A DNA stretch of 64,000 nt from Pseudoxanthomonas japonensis (GCF_010093445.1 NZ_PDWW01000021.1:1-64000), one strand, 5' to 3'. Counted from the first letter of the stretch, positions 28,196-37,725 are shown. Numbers and translations: made by a program. The notes: generated from the sequence alone by a model not told the origin.

Positions 28196-30442
28196 TCAGA
28201 ACTCCTGCCAGTCTCCGTCGGCCAGCGCAGGTTCCGGCGTGCGCGCGGGCTTGCGGGCGACGGCCTTGGCGGCGGGCTTCGCCTTGGGCGTGGCGACGAC
28301 CGCTGCCGCCGCAATGACCGTGCGTACCGGAGCGGTCACCGCGCCCCGCAGCTTGAACACCGAGACCGACTCCGTCAGCGCCTGCGCCTGCTCTTCCATC
28401 GAGCGGGCGGCGGCGGTGGCTTCCTCCACCAGCGCGGCGTTCTGCTGGGTCACTTCGTCCATCTGGGTGATGGTCTGGTTGACCTGCTCGATGCCGGCGG
28501 ACTGTTCCTGGGAGGCGGCGGAGATCTCGGCCATGATGTCGGTCACGCGCTGCACGCTGGCCACGATTTCGGCCATGGTCGCACCGGCCTGGTTCACCAG
28601 CGCCGAGCCATCGGAGACCTTCTCCACCGAATTCTCGATCAGGCCCTTGATCTCCTTGGCCGCATTGGCGGAGCGCTGGGCGAGGGTACGCACTTCGCTC
28701 GCCACGACGGCGAAGCCACGGCCCTGCTCGCCGGCACGCGCCGCTTCCACTGCGGCGTTGAGTGCCAGGATGTTGGTCTGGAAGGCGATGCCGTCGATGA
28801 CCGAGATGATCTCGGCGATCTTCTTGGACGACTGTTCGATGTCGGTCATGGTGGTGACGACCTTGCCCACGACATCACCGCCCTGCGAGGCCACGCTGGC
28901 GGCACCGATGGCGAGCTGGTTGGCCTGGCGCGCCGATTCGGCGTTCTGGCGCACGGTGGAGGTCAGTTCCTCCATCGAGGCGGCGGTCTCTTCCAGGTTG
29001 GCGGCCTGCTGTTCGGTACGACGCGAGAGGTCGTTGTTGCCGGAGGCGATCTCGCCGGCGGCGGTGTTGATGGAGCCGGAGGCGTCCTGGATGCGGCCGA
29101 CGATGTCGGTCAGCTGGGCGACGGTGGCATTGGCATCGTCGCGCATGGTCGCGAACACGCCATGGAAGTCGCCCTCCATGCGCGCGGTCAGGTCGCCGCG
29201 GGCGATCGCCTTCAGTATCTCGGAGACCTCGCCGAGATTGGTGTCGGTGGTCTCCATCAGGCGATTGACGCCGTCGACCATTTCGCGGAAATCGTACTCG
29301 TACTTCCCGGCGTCGCCGCGCTGGCTGAAGTCGCCCGCGGATGCGGCGGTGGCCAGACGCTTGATGTCGCCGTTGATCGCCGACAGGTTGGCCTTGCACA
29401 TGTCCATCGCCTCGGTGATGACGGCCTTCTCGCCAGGCAGGCGATCCATGTCCATCGACAGGTCGCCCACCGCATAGCGGCGCATCACGTCCACGGCGCG
29501 CATCTTCACGCCGATGTGCTGGGCGACCAGGGTGTTGGTGTCGCGCACCATGCGGCCATAGTCGCCGGGGAAGTCGCTGTCGTCGATGCGGAAACTGATG
29601 TTCCCTTCGTCGTGGCGGCGCGTCATCTCGGCCAGGGCCGCGATCAGCGCCACGACCTGGCGCTGCATGCGCTGCATGGCGGACAGCAGCTGGCCGACCT
29701 CGTCGGTGCGCGAGGTGTCGATCTTGCCGTCGAGCTTGCCGGCGGCCACGTCGTTGGCCGTGCGCAGCGCCTCGCCGACGGATCCCGAAATGGAGCGGCT
29801 GATGCTCCAGCCCAGCAGGCCCGCCAGCGCCAGTACCAGCACCAGGCCGCCGACCAGCGCCAACACGGTGCGGTCGTGCGCCTTGCGCGACGCTTCCACG
29901 TTCTTCGCCAGGTTGTCGACGTTGTATTGCGACAGCGTCTTCAGGTGGTCGAACAGCTCGCGACGCAGCTTGCGCGAATCGCTGCCGGAAATCGCCTTGG
30001 CGGTCTCGAAATCGTCCGCCGCGATGGCGGCGGCGATGCGGTCGTGGGCCTCGAAGTAGGCGGCACGCGCAACCTCGACGTTCTTGTACAGCGCCAGTTC
30101 TTCCGGCGAGGACTCGGCGGGGATCGCGTTGTAGCCGGCCTCTTCGGCGTCGATCTTGGCGCGGGTGTCCTTCAGCCGCTTGTCGTAGTCCGCGAGCTCG
30201 GCGGCATCGCCCTGCTTGGTCAGTTGCGCCTGTTCGAACGTGCGGAACTCGCCCAGCTGCGCGCGCATCTCGCCGAGATGCTGGACGGCGGGCATCCAGT
30301 TGTCGTTGACCGCGCGGATCTGCGCCTCGCCGGCATTCAGCCGCCACAATGAGAAGCCGCCGAGCAGCAGGGTCAGCGCGGTGGTGATGGTGAAGGCCAG
30401 CGCCAGCTTGCGGGCGATGGACAGGTTCTGGAACCAGGTCAT
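28196..30442 (-). CDS. Methyl-accepting chemotaxis protein (MCP 4), four-helix-bundle sensor
   Basis: 748-residue chemoreceptor. An N-terminal helix ([21 protein letters not shown]) leads into a ~170-residue four-helix-bundle ligand domain ([28 protein letters not shown] ... [11 protein letters not shown]). Helix two, a HAMP and the HAMP-like array shared with MCP 2 and 3 follow ([41 protein letters not shown]), then the signalling hairpin. It ends DGDWQEF, a CheR-tether-like pentapeptide. DNA of the signalling region is nearly the same as in MCP 1. I see no good sigma-28 site upstream, unlike the other receptors; it may be read from the porin side or from a diverged promoter. Confidence 0.93.
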   Translation of the reverse strand: MTWFQNLSIARKLALAFTITTALTLLLGGFSLWRLNAGEAQIRAVNDNWMPAVQHLGEMRAQLGEFRTFEQAQLTKQGDAAELADYDKRLKDTRAKIDAEEAGYNAIPAESSPEELALYKNVEVARAAYFEAHDRIAAAIAADDFETAKAISGSDSRKLRRELFDHLKTLSQYNVDNLAKNVEASRKAHDRTVLALVGGLVLVLALAGLLGWSISRSISGSVGEALRTANDVAAGKLDGKIDTSRTDEVGQLLSAMQRMQRQVVALIAALAEMTRRHDEGNISFRIDDSDFPGDYGRMVRDTNTLVAQHIGVKMRAVDVMRRYAVGDLSMDMDRLPGEKAVITEAMDMCKANLSAINGDIKRLATAASAGDFSQRGDAGKYEYDFREMVDGVNRLMETTDTNLGEVSEILKAIARGDLTARMEGDFHGVFATMRDDANATVAQLTDIVGRIQDASGSINTAAGEIASGNNDLSRRTEQQAANLEETAASMEELTSTVRQNAESARQANQLAIGAASVASQGGDVVGKVVTTMTDIEQSSKKIAEIISVIDGIAFQTNILALNAAVEAARAGEQGRGFAVVASEVRTLAQRSANAAKEIKGLIENSVEKVSDGSALVNQAGATMAEIVASVQRVTDIMAEISAASQEQSAGIEQVNQTITQMDEVTQQNAALVEEATAAARSMEEQAQALTESVSVFKLRGAVTAPVRTVIAAAAVVATPKAKPAAKAVARKPARTPEPALADGDWQEF

Positions 30443-30696
30443 CTGAAGTCTCTCCGGTAAAACATCAACGCCCAGCCAATGGCCGGTATCCACGACAGGG
30501 CAGGGCTGCGAAGGGCGTCGGAGAGAGGGGGTCTCGCGCCGGTGCAGCGCGGTATCGCACTGTCTGCACCCGGGGTAACGGCTTCATGTGACACTTCTTT
30601 ACGACCGTTCGGCGGCGTGGCCTGCGCGAACGCGGGGAAGTGCACCGCTTCCCGCGCCGACCGTGACCGGGTGCGCGGGACGCGGTGTCGTACGCC

Positions 30697-31890
30697 TCAG
30701 AAATGCATTTGGGCGCGCAGCTGGAACACGGTCGGATCGGCGGAGAACGCACCGCGCGAGGCATCCGTCTTCACGACGTTGGCCTGGAACTTGAAGTAGG
30801 GCGTCAGGTACCAGTTGGCGCCCAGCGTCCAGTTGTGCTCGCGCCCGCCGGCGATGCCGTCGCTGTCCAGGTCGATGCGGCTGTAGCGGGCCAACAGTTC
30901 CAGCGCGCCGTACGTGCCCTTTGGCTTGGGGTTGGCGACATTGCCGCCGCTGTAGCCACGCGACTCGCCGGTCGCCAGCCAGCTGGCGAACACGTAGCCG
31001 CCATCGGCCGAGTAGGACGGCAGGCCGAGCTCGCGCGTGGTCTTCTGTCGCAGGTACTCGCCCTGCAGCGACCATGGCCCGTGGATCCACAGCGCTTCCA
31101 GGCCGGTGCGGTCGATGCGGTCCACGCGGGTGAGCGTGCCCGAATCCACCAGGCGCACGCTGGTGAGTGCCGCCTCCGGTCGCGCACGCCAGCGCACGCT
31201 GGGATGCACGGTCACGCCGAGTCCGTTGACCTCGCTGTCCGGACGTTCCTGCGACCCGGCGATGCCCAGGTGCAGTACATCACCGGTGGCCTTGCGCGGC
31301 GTCCATGCCAGGCGCACCGCCGCGGTGTCGCCCTTGTTGTTGCCGAGCAGGTCGGATTCGAAGAAGTAACCGGCGTTGGCGAGGTAGCGCTCGCGCTCGA
31401 AGGCCCAATCGATGCCGCTGCGGCGGTTCTCGTAGAAGGCCTGCGTGGGCAGCGCCGCTTCCAGGAAGCTCACTGCACGCGTGGCGGTATTGCCTTCGAA
31501 GCCGAGCGGCACCTTCATCTGGCCGAGGCGGACCTTGCCGACGTCGCGGCCGAACAATGCCTTGGTCTCCACCCGCAGCGCCACGTCGTTCCAGCTCTTG
31601 GCGTGGAAGTCGTAGGTGACGCCGAGGTCGTACACGCCCTTCCGGCGCAGGGTGATGCCGAGCTCCTGACGGCGCCAGGCGTCGTCGTCGTCCAGCGCGG
31701 CGCCGTTGTAGCCCTCGCCGGAGAAGCGGTTGAGGTCGTACTGCAGGTTGCCGCCCAGGCTCAGCTCGGTGCCGCCGGCGAAGGTGATCTTCGGCGGCCA
31801 CGCGCTGGCGCTGGCCTTGCCGTCGTCGGCAAGCGCACCGGCGTGTACGGCCAGCAGTGAGAGCGCGAGGATGGAGAGGGCGTACTTCAT
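30697..31890 (-). CDS. OprO/OprP-family (phosphate-selective type) porin
   Basis: 397-residue outer-membrane porin. A signal peptide ([20 protein letters not shown]) is followed by a 16-strand-type barrel with family features: GGTELSLGGNLQYDLNRF near the start, VRLGQMKVPLGFEG, RSGIDWAFERERYLANAGYFF, GALELLARYSRIDLDSDGIAGG, and the aromatic end FQLRAQMHF. Characterised members pass phosphate or polyphosphate, but the family is wider, so phosphate is not certain. It sits 85 bases after cheA and 254 bases before MCP 4. ATG at 31890 precedes the signal peptide; a start at 31950 would add 20 basic residues. Confidence 0.88.
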   Translation of the reverse strand: MKYALSILALSLLAVHAGALADDGKASASAWPPKITFAGGTELSLGGNLQYDLNRFSGEGYNGAALDDDDAWRRQELGITLRRKGVYDLGVTYDFHAKSWNDVALRVETKALFGRDVGKVRLGQMKVPLGFEGNTATRAVSFLEAALPTQAFYENRRSGIDWAFERERYLANAGYFFESDLLGNNKGDTAAVRLAWTPRKATGDVLHLGIAGSQERPDSEVNGLGVTVHPSVRWRARPEAALTSVRLVDSGTLTRVDRIDRTGLEALWIHGPWSLQGEYLRQKTTRELGLPSYSADGGYVFASWLATGESRGYSGGNVANPKPKGTYGALELLARYSRIDLDSDGIAGGREHNWTLGANWYLTPYFKFQANVVKTDASRGAFSADPTVFQLRAQMHF

Positions 31891-31975
31891 GCGGTTACCG
31901 ATAGTGTAGGCGCGTGCGCCAGCGGGCGTCGCCCGGCGCGGGCGACGCATGCGAAGGCAACGCGGGGGAATGGGC

Positions 31976-33973
31976 TCAGGCGGCCTGCTGCATCCGGCGC
32001 GTGCGCACCAGGCCGCCGACGTCGACGATCAGGGCGACGCGGCCATCGCCGAGGATGGTGGCGCCGGAGATACCGTCGATGCGGCGGTAGTTGTTCTCGA
32101 GGTTCTTCACCACGACCTGCTGCTGGCCGATCAGTTCGTCGACTTCCAGAGCCAGCTTCTGGCCATCGGCTTCCACCACCACCACCAGTTGGTCGGCGTT
32201 GCGGTGGTCGCCGTAGCGGTAGTACTCGTTCAACGCGACGATCGGCAGATACTCGCCGCGCACGCGCAGCACGCGTCCGTCGCCGGCCACCGTGCGCACG
32301 TCTTCGTCCTTGGGCTGGAGCGCTTCCAGCACGTAGGTCAGGGGCAGGATCAGGGTTTCGTCGCCGACCGACACGGCCATGCCGTCGAGGATGGCCAGCG
32401 TCAGCGGCAGGCGGATCACCACACGGGTGCCGTGGCCGGCGGCGCTCTCGAGCTGCACTTCGCCACCGAGCGCCTGGATGTTGCGGCGGACCACGTCCAT
32501 GCCGACGCCACGACCGGACAGGTCGGTGACGGCTTCGGCAGTGGAGAACCCCGGCTGGAAGATCAGGTCCCAGACCTGCGCGTCGGTCGGGTTCTCCGGT
32601 ACGGCGAGGCCGCGTTCGGCCGCCTTGGCGAGGATGCGGTCGCGGTTGAGGCCGCGGCCGTCGTCGCTGACTTCGATGACGATATGGCCGCCCTGGTGCG
32701 AGGCTGCCAGCGTGATGGTGCCTGTCTCGTCCTTGCCCGCCTGCGCACGCACGTCGGGCATCTCGAGACCATGGTCGATCGAGTTGCGCACCAGGTGCAC
32801 CAGCGGATCGGCGATGCGTTCGATCAGGCCCTTGTCCAGTTCGGTGCCTTCGCCGACGGTGCGCAGACGCACCTGTTTGCCGAGGCGCGCGGACAGGTCG
32901 CGGACCAGGCGCGGGAAGCGGCGGAACACCGCGTCCACCGGCAGCATGCGCACGCCGATGACGGCTTCCTGCAGGTCGCGGGTGTTGCGTTCCAGCAGAT
33001 CCAGGCCGGCGAACAGGCGCTCGCACTGGGCCTGGTCGAGCAGGCCGGAGACCTGCTTCAGCATGGCCTGGGTGATGACGAGTTCGCCGACCAGGTTGAT
33101 CAGTCCGTCGATCTTGTCGACGCTGACGCGGATGGAGGTTTCGGCGGCATCGTTGGCGGCCGGCGTGGCAGCTGCGGCAGGCGCCTGTGCGCCACTCGCG
33201 GCGACGGCGGTCACCGGTTGCGCGGCGACGGCAACGGCCTCGCCCGGCACGGCGGTGCGCTGCATCGGCTGGATGTCGAGTTCGCAGTCGTCGACGACCC
33301 AGGCGAACACGTCATCCACCGCGCTGCGCGGCACCTTGCCGATCAGGCCGAGATCCCACGCCAGGTAGGCTTCCAGCGGATCGATCTGCTCGAAGCCGGG
33401 CAGGCGTTCCATGCGGCACGCGATCTCCAGCGGGCCGAGGTGTTCCAGTTCGCGCAGGATGCGCAGCGGATCGTTGCCGCTCATGAACAGCGACGGCGCC
33501 GGGGTGAAGCCGATCTTCCAGCCGTCGGGTTCGGCATCGGCGACCGCTGCGGTGGCGGGTGAGGCGGCGGCAGCTGGCGCATCCTGGCCGGACAGCACCG
33601 CGTTGAGGCGGTCCTTCATGGCCTGCACGGCAGCGGGATCGGCCGGCGTACCGTGTTCGGCTTCGGCCAGCAGGGTGCGCAGCACGTCGACGGAGGCGAG
33701 CATGGCGTCGACGGCGGGCGGGCTGACCGCACGCTGGCCGGCACGCAGTTCATCCAGCAGCGTTTCCAGCACGTGGGTCATGCCGGCGATGGCATCGAAG
33801 CCGAACGTCGCCGAGCCGCCCTTGATGGAGTGCGCGGCGCGGAAGATGGAGTTGATCAGGTCGCCGTCGCGGTTGCCCTGTTCCAGCGACAGCAGGCCGG
33901 CTTCCATGGCTTCCAGTCCTTCGCGGCTTTCCTCGAAGAACGTGGCGTGGAAGCGCTGCATGTCCATGTTCAT
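31976..33973 (-). CDS. cheA: Chemotaxis histidine kinase CheA (STAS-cheY-cheA operon)
   Basis: 665-residue cytoplasmic kinase that receives MCP signals and phosphorylates CheY. An N-terminal Hpt domain has the phospho-histidine in AAHSIKGGSATFG (about residue 48). Residues ~150-235 are a regulator-binding domain (GWKIGFTPAPSLFMSGNDPLRILREL). A dimerisation helix pair follows (INLVGELVITQAML), then the ATPase with N box (HLVRNSIDHGLE), G1 (DDGRGLNRD) and G2 (GRGVGMDVVRRN), and a CheW-like domain at the C-terminus. Compared with the second CheA here it has a real P2-like module. Last gene of a unit with STAS and cheY under a sigma-28 promoter, pointing toward the MCP cluster. Confidence 0.95.
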   Translation of the reverse strand: MNMDMQRFHATFFEESREGLEAMEAGLLSLEQGNRDGDLINSIFRAAHSIKGGSATFGFDAIAGMTHVLETLLDELRAGQRAVSPPAVDAMLASVDVLRTLLAEAEHGTPADPAAVQAMKDRLNAVLSGQDAPAAAASPATAAVADAEPDGWKIGFTPAPSLFMSGNDPLRILRELEHLGPLEIACRMERLPGFEQIDPLEAYLAWDLGLIGKVPRSAVDDVFAWVVDDCELDIQPMQRTAVPGEAVAVAAQPVTAVAASGAQAPAAAATPAANDAAETSIRVSVDKIDGLINLVGELVITQAMLKQVSGLLDQAQCERLFAGLDLLERNTRDLQEAVIGVRMLPVDAVFRRFPRLVRDLSARLGKQVRLRTVGEGTELDKGLIERIADPLVHLVRNSIDHGLEMPDVRAQAGKDETGTITLAASHQGGHIVIEVSDDGRGLNRDRILAKAAERGLAVPENPTDAQVWDLIFQPGFSTAEAVTDLSGRGVGMDVVRRNIQALGGEVQLESAAGHGTRVVIRLPLTLAILDGMAVSVGDETLILPLTYVLEALQPKDEDVRTVAGDGRVLRVRGEYLPIVALNEYYRYGDHRNADQLVVVVEADGQKLALEVDELIGQQQVVVKNLENNYRRIDGISGATILGDGRVALIVDVGGLVRTRRMQQAA

Positions 33974-34021
33974 TGCGACGGTGCCCTGGTGCGGTCGGAA
34001 GGGAAGCGGAGGAGGGTGGGA

Positions 34022-34387
34022 TCAGCCCAGGACTTTCTGGACGGTGGCGACCAGCTGTTCCGGGTTGAACGGCTTGACCAGCCAGCCGGTGGCGCCGGCG
34101 GCCTTGCCTTCGGCCTTCTTGTCGGCAGCCGACTCGGTGGTCAGCATCAGCATCGGCGTGAACTTGTAGTCCGGCAGGCCGCGCAGCGCACGGATCAGCG
34201 AGATGCCGTCCATGTTGGGCATGTTGACGTCGGTGACGACGGCATTGAATTTCTGTCCCTGCGCGCGCCCCAGCGCCACCTGGCCGTCTTCGGCTTCATC
34301 CACCGCGAAACCCGCCGAGCTCAGGGCGAAGGCGACCATCTGTCGCATCGAGGCCGAATCGTCCACTACCAGAATGCGTGCGCTCAT
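34022..34387 (-). CDS. cheY: CheY-like response regulator (STAS-cheY-cheA operon)
   Basis: 121-residue single receiver domain. The acidic pair is D-D in VVDDSAS, the phospho-acceptor aspartate is in VVTDVNMPNMDG (about residue 53), the conserved threonine is in MLTTES and the lysine in LVKPFN. No output domain, so it acts by protein contact. Overlaps the STAS gene by four bases (ATGA) and precedes cheA by 48 bases, so the three are co-expressed. The other CheY (41246-41641) sits with CheZ and looks like the motor-binding one; this copy may be a phosphate sink or serve a second pathway (inference). Confidence 0.93.
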   Translation of the reverse strand: MSARILVVDDSASMRQMVAFALSSAGFAVDEAEDGQVALGRAQGQKFNAVVTDVNMPNMDGISLIRALRGLPDYKFTPMLMLTTESAADKKAEGKAAGATGWLVKPFNPEQLVATVQKVLG

Positions 34388-34695
34388 GCGGCGTTCTCCA
34401 CTTGTTGCGTGTTGTGTTCGTTGTCGTTGGCCAGCCCGAGCTGGGGCGCGAGGCCGAGCAGGCGCGCGGCGTCGCGGAAGTTCTGGCTGACCGCACTGAA
34501 ATCGGTGGCCAGGCCGGCCTGCTCGCGCTGGCGCACGAAGCTGCACAGCACCTGCAGGCTGGCGGTATGCACGCGCTGCACGGTGCCGGCGTCCAGCGCC
34601 AGCGGTTCCGGCTGCGCGACGTGCGGGGCCAGGTGCTGCTTGAGGTCGGTGGCGGCCTCGATACCGAGGTCGTCACCCAATGGCACAGCGCTCAT
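34384..34695 (-). CDS. STAS-domain protein
   Basis: 103 residues forming one STAS (anti-sigma-factor-antagonist-like) domain: LGIEAATDLKQHL, LALDAGTVQRVHTASLQVLCSFVRQ. The serine in TASLQVL is at the usual phospho-site position. Single STAS proteins like this are found next to cheY-cheA in several proteobacterial chemotaxis operons; no role there has been clearly shown that I know of. First gene of the unit, 30 bases after a sigma-28 promoter, and overlapping cheY by four bases. Confidence 0.8.
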   Translation of the reverse strand: MSAVPLGDDLGIEAATDLKQHLAPHVAQPEPLALDAGTVQRVHTASLQVLCSFVRQREQAGLATDFSAVSQNFRDAARLLGLAPQLGLANDNEHNTQQVENAA

Positions 34696-34724
34696 CGTGT
34701 CTCCGGAAAGGCGGCTCTAACGAG

Positions 34725-34751
34725 GTATCGGCGCGGCAGAGCCGCTCTTGA
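34725..34751 (-). promoter_or_regulatory. Putative sigma-28 promoter of the STAS-cheY-cheA operon
   Basis: Minus strand: TCAA, 15 bases, GCCGATAC, 30 bases upstream of the STAS ATG at 34695. Confidence 0.75.
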
Positions 34752-34868
34752 GGGATGGGTGTGAATGTGTGACGGAGTTGGATAAAGCGGGGAATGAGGG
34801 AGAGGAGCGAGGAGGGGCTGGGCGTCTGCTTTTCCTCACTTCCCACTCCTCTCCACTCGTTGCTCGCT

Positions 34869-35969
34869 TCACTGCAGTATCCGCGAGGCGTCCAGCAGGA
34901 TCACCGCGCACTCGTTGAGCCGTGCGACGCCGCGGAACAGCGGATTGGACATGCGGCCGACGCGTGCGTTGTCGGGCGATTCGATCTGCTGGTCGGTGAG
35001 GTTGGCGACGTCCTCGACCGCAGTCACGCGCAGGCCCAGGGTCTCGCCGTGTTCTTCCAGCACCACGATGCGGGTGATGGTGTCGGGCTCGATCGCACGC
35101 CGGCCCAGGTACAGGCCCAGGTCGATCACCGGCACCACCTGGCCGCGCAGGTTCATCACGCCCAGCATGTGCGGGGCGGCGCCGCGCAGCGGCAGCAGGG
35201 TGGCGGGACGCACGACTTCCTGCACCTTCAGCAGTTCCAGCGCGTAGTGCTGCTGGTCGCAGCGCAGCCGCAGCCAGCGGGTCTTGCGTTCGGTCGCGCG
35301 GCGACGCTCGCCGGTGTCGATCGGCGTCTGCATGAAGGGCTTGGCCGGCAGCGGCACGGCCGCATAGGGCACGGGTGCGGCGGGCCTGGCCGGCGATGGA
35401 GCCGGCGCAGACACCGCTGCCGGTGCTGCGACACGCGAGGTCGGCGCGGCGCCGCCGTGCAGGTCGTCGAGCAGGGCTTCGAACTCGTCGTCGTCGATCA
35501 TGTCCGCGCCTGCGCGGACCGGCGTCACGGCAAGCGCGGGAGCGGTGGCCGCCGCTGCGACGGGCGCGGCCACGACGGCCGTCGGCACACCGTCGCCATG
35601 CAGTTCGTCGAGCAGGGCTTCGAACTCATCGTCGCTGATCAGATCGGCTTCGCTGCCGGCGCGCACGGGCGCGACCGCGAGCGATGGCGCGGGAGCAGGC
35701 GCAGAGGCTGGCGGCGCCGGATCGGCGATCGTCGCGCCCGGTGCGGCGTCGCCATGCAGGGTGTCGAGCAGGGCCTCGAATTCGTCGTCGGTGATCAGGT
35801 CGGCTTCGCTGCCGGCGCGTACCGGTGCAACGGCCAGTGCGGGCGCAGCGACCGGTCCGGGATCGACGGCAGGCGCAGCGGCCACCGGCTCGGCGGCCTG
35901 TGCCGGCGGCGCGGCGACGTCGCCGAGCAGGTCGAGCAGGTAGTCGTCGAGGACGGCGGGGGTGGTCAT
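34869..35969 (-). CDS. parP: ParP-like CheW-domain protein with three LHG repeats
   Basis: 366 residues. The C-terminal ~150 form a CheW domain (WLRLRCDQQHYALELLKVQEVV, LGVMNLRGQVVPVIDLGLYLG). The N-terminal ~200 are Ala/Pro-rich and carry three near-identical blocks at ~44-77, ~97-129 and ~146-177 with core DDEFEALLD-x-LHG, plus a weaker start (LDDYLLDLLGDVAAP). The same block occurs once in the CheA encoded at 38684. ParP proteins link CheA arrays to the polar ParA-type protein ParC; parC lies immediately upstream with a four-base overlap. The repeats resemble CheY-binding peptides of FliM and CheZ (see findings). Start ATG at 35969. The longer frame read upstream is an artefact over parC. 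Confidence 0.85.
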   Translation of the reverse strand: MTTPAVLDDYLLDLLGDVAAPPAQAAEPVAAAPAVDPGPVAAPALAVAPVRAGSEADLITDDEFEALLDTLHGDAAPGATIADPAPPASAPAPAPSLAVAPVRAGSEADLISDDEFEALLDELHGDGVPTAVVAAPVAAAATAPALAVTPVRAGADMIDDDEFEALLDDLHGGAAPTSRVAAPAAVSAPAPSPARPAAPVPYAAVPLPAKPFMQTPIDTGERRRATERKTRWLRLRCDQQHYALELLKVQEVVRPATLLPLRGAAPHMLGVMNLRGQVVPVIDLGLYLGRRAIEPDTITRIVVLEEHGETLGLRVTAVEDVANLTDQQIESPDNARVGRMSNPLFRGVARLNECAVILLDASRILQ

Positions 35970-36748
35970 GCGGCCTGTTCCGTGTCGCGGGCTTCGGTCA
36001 GCAGCAGCCAGTCGAGCGCGCGCCGGTAGGCCGACAGTCCACGGCCCGGGTAGGCCGCGGCGGGGCTGGAGCGCGTCAGCACGTCGACGCTGCAGATGCG
36101 GGTGTCGTTGGGGATGGCGTCGTTCCAGACGCGTTCGCCGTATTCGTCCTGCATGGCCTTCAGCGTGTCGGCGCCGGTGCGCGTGCGCTTGTCGTACAGG
36201 GTGGGCAGGATCGAGACCGGCAGTTCGCGGTGACGCGAGCGCTGGATCATCTCCGCCGTGCGGCACATGCCCTTGAGGCCGTGCAGCGCGAGCGGCTCGG
36301 TCTGTGTCGGGATGATGACGTGGTCGGCCGCGGCCAGCGCGTTGACCATCAGCAGGCCGAGTGTGGGCGGGCAGTCGAACAGCACGTGGTCCCAGGCATG
36401 ACCGCCGCGCGCCAGTGCATTGGACAGTGCCAGGCCGAGGCCCGGCTGGGTCGCGCTGCGGCGTTCCAGCGTCGCCAGCGGCGTCTGCGCGGCGACGAAG
36501 GAGAGGTTCTCGATCTCGGTGCTGCGCGCCACGCTGGCCAGCGTCGGCGGCTGTTCGTCGAACAGGTCCAGCACGCCGGTCGGCTGCGGGTCGGTGGCGA
36601 CACCGAAGGCGCGCGTCAGCGACGCATGCGGATCGAGGTCGACGAGCAGCACGCGATGGCCGCGCATGGCCAGGCCGCGGCCGAGGGCGAGGGTGGTGGT
36701 GGTCTTGCCGACGCCGCCTTTCTGGTTGGCGATTGCCCACACGCGCAT
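35966..36748 (-). CDS. parC: ParC, ParA-family ATPase of chemotaxis arrays
   Basis: 260-residue cytoplasmic ATPase. Deviant Walker A KGGVGKTTTTLALG (residues ~10-23) with the signature lysine, Walker A' region LLVDLDPHASLT, and Walker B-like HVLFDCPPTLG. Next to motCD and a CheW-domain protein, this is the ParC type that places chemotaxis clusters at the cell pole rather than a plasmid partition protein. No ParB gene adjoins. The start is ATG at 36748, overlapping the motD stop (TGATG); a GTG one codon earlier is possible. Co-expressed with motC, motD and parP from the sigma-28 promoter at 38475. Confidence 0.88.
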   Translation of the reverse strand: MRVWAIANQKGGVGKTTTTLALGRGLAMRGHRVLLVDLDPHASLTRAFGVATDPQPTGVLDLFDEQPPTLASVARSTEIENLSFVAAQTPLATLERRSATQPGLGLALSNALARGGHAWDHVLFDCPPTLGLLMVNALAAADHVIIPTQTEPLALHGLKGMCRTAEMIQRSRHRELPVSILPTLYDKRTRTGADTLKAMQDEYGERVWNDAIPNDTRICSVDVLTRSSPAAAYPGRGLSAYRRALDWLLLTEARDTEQAA

Positions 36749-37707
36749 CACTGGACTCCTTCATGGACCTGGGGCGCCGGCGGCGCTCCGGGCATGGGCG
36801 ACGCGGCGTGGGCCGGCAGCGGCGGCAGCGAGATCACCGACGGCGGCGGGACCTGTTGCTGTGCATGCAAGTCCGGTGCCGGACCGGTGGGACTGGCCAG
36901 GATGATCAGCAGCACGCGGCGGTTGGCATTGCGGCCTTCCTGGGTGGCGTTGTCGGCGATGGGGCGGAACTCGCCGTAGCCGATCATCGCCAGCCGCTCC
37001 GGCGGAATTCCGTCGCGCACGAACAGGTGCACCACGCTGGCCGCGCGTGCGGACGACAGCTCCCAGTTGGAAGGGAACTGCGAGGTGCGGATCGGGCGAT
37101 CGTCGGTATAGCCCTCCACCCGCACCGAGTTGGGCACGTTGCCGAGCACCGCGGCGAGCTTGCCGACGGTCTGCTGGGCCTGGGGGTCCAGCGCGGCGGA
37201 GCCGGTGGCGAACAGGATGTCGCTGTTGATCTGCACTTCCAGCCACAGTGCCGAGCGCTTGATGGTGACCAGCTTCTCGTCGATCAGCGGCGCCAGCGCG
37301 CGCTCGAGATCGTCGGCGATGCGCTTGAGTTCGCCCTGTGCGGCCTGCAGGCCCTTGGCGTCGAGCGACATGTTCATCTGCGACGCCATCGCCGCCAGCA
37401 GGGTGACGTTGGGCGACGGCGAGGGCGCGGACGGCCCCTTCTTGGCGCCGGACTTGATCGGCGACGGCCGGTCGTAGTCCGCGCCCTGCAACTGGTGGTT
37501 GCCCACCTGCACCGGATTGATCGTGCGCGGTGCACCGCCGAAGGCGGCGGTCAGCGAATCGGCCACCACCCGGTACTTGCCCTCGTTGACGGTGGAGATG
37601 GCGTACATCACCACGAAGAAGGCCAGCAGCAGCGTCATCAGGTCGGCATAGGGAATCGCCCAGGCCTCGTGGTTGGCGTGCTCTTCGTGCTTCTTCCTGC
37701 GTGCCAT
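36748..37707 (-). CDS. motD: Flagellar motor stator protein MotD
   Basis: 319 residues. One membrane helix near the N-terminus (AIPYADLMTLLLAFFVVMYAIS) holds the proton-path aspartate in PYADL (about residue 22). A linker and an OmpA-like peptidoglycan-binding domain follow (LFATGSAALDPQAQQ, VEGYTDDRPI, NWELSSARAASVV, RRVLLIIL). The tail is Pro/Ala-rich. MotD anchors the MotC-MotD proton-driven stator to the wall; in Pseudomonas this is the second stator set, suited to swarming. It follows motC by 18 bases. No motAB pair is seen in the window. Confidence 0.93.
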   Translation of the reverse strand: MARRKKHEEHANHEAWAIPYADLMTLLLAFFVVMYAISTVNEGKYRVVADSLTAAFGGAPRTINPVQVGNHQLQGADYDRPSPIKSGAKKGPSAPSPSPNVTLLAAMASQMNMSLDAKGLQAAQGELKRIADDLERALAPLIDEKLVTIKRSALWLEVQINSDILFATGSAALDPQAQQTVGKLAAVLGNVPNSVRVEGYTDDRPIRTSQFPSNWELSSARAASVVHLFVRDGIPPERLAMIGYGEFRPIADNATQEGRNANRRVLLIILASPTGPAPDLHAQQQVPPPSVISLPPLPAHAASPMPGAPPAPQVHEGVQ

Positions 37708-37725
37708 CGCCGTCGTCCCGCCGGC

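Noticed and set aside
30551-30575. Possible sigma-28 promoter for MCP 4 (TGCGATAC with a TTAC at -35)
   Set aside because: The -10 has only the CGATA core, the -35 is poor and it is over 100 bases from the start codon; the seven accepted sites are all better.
35966-36748. ParA protein as sign of a plasmid or chromosome partition locus
   Set aside because: No parB or parS-like repeat is adjacent. Operon with motCD and a CheW-domain gene marks it as ParC of chemotaxis.
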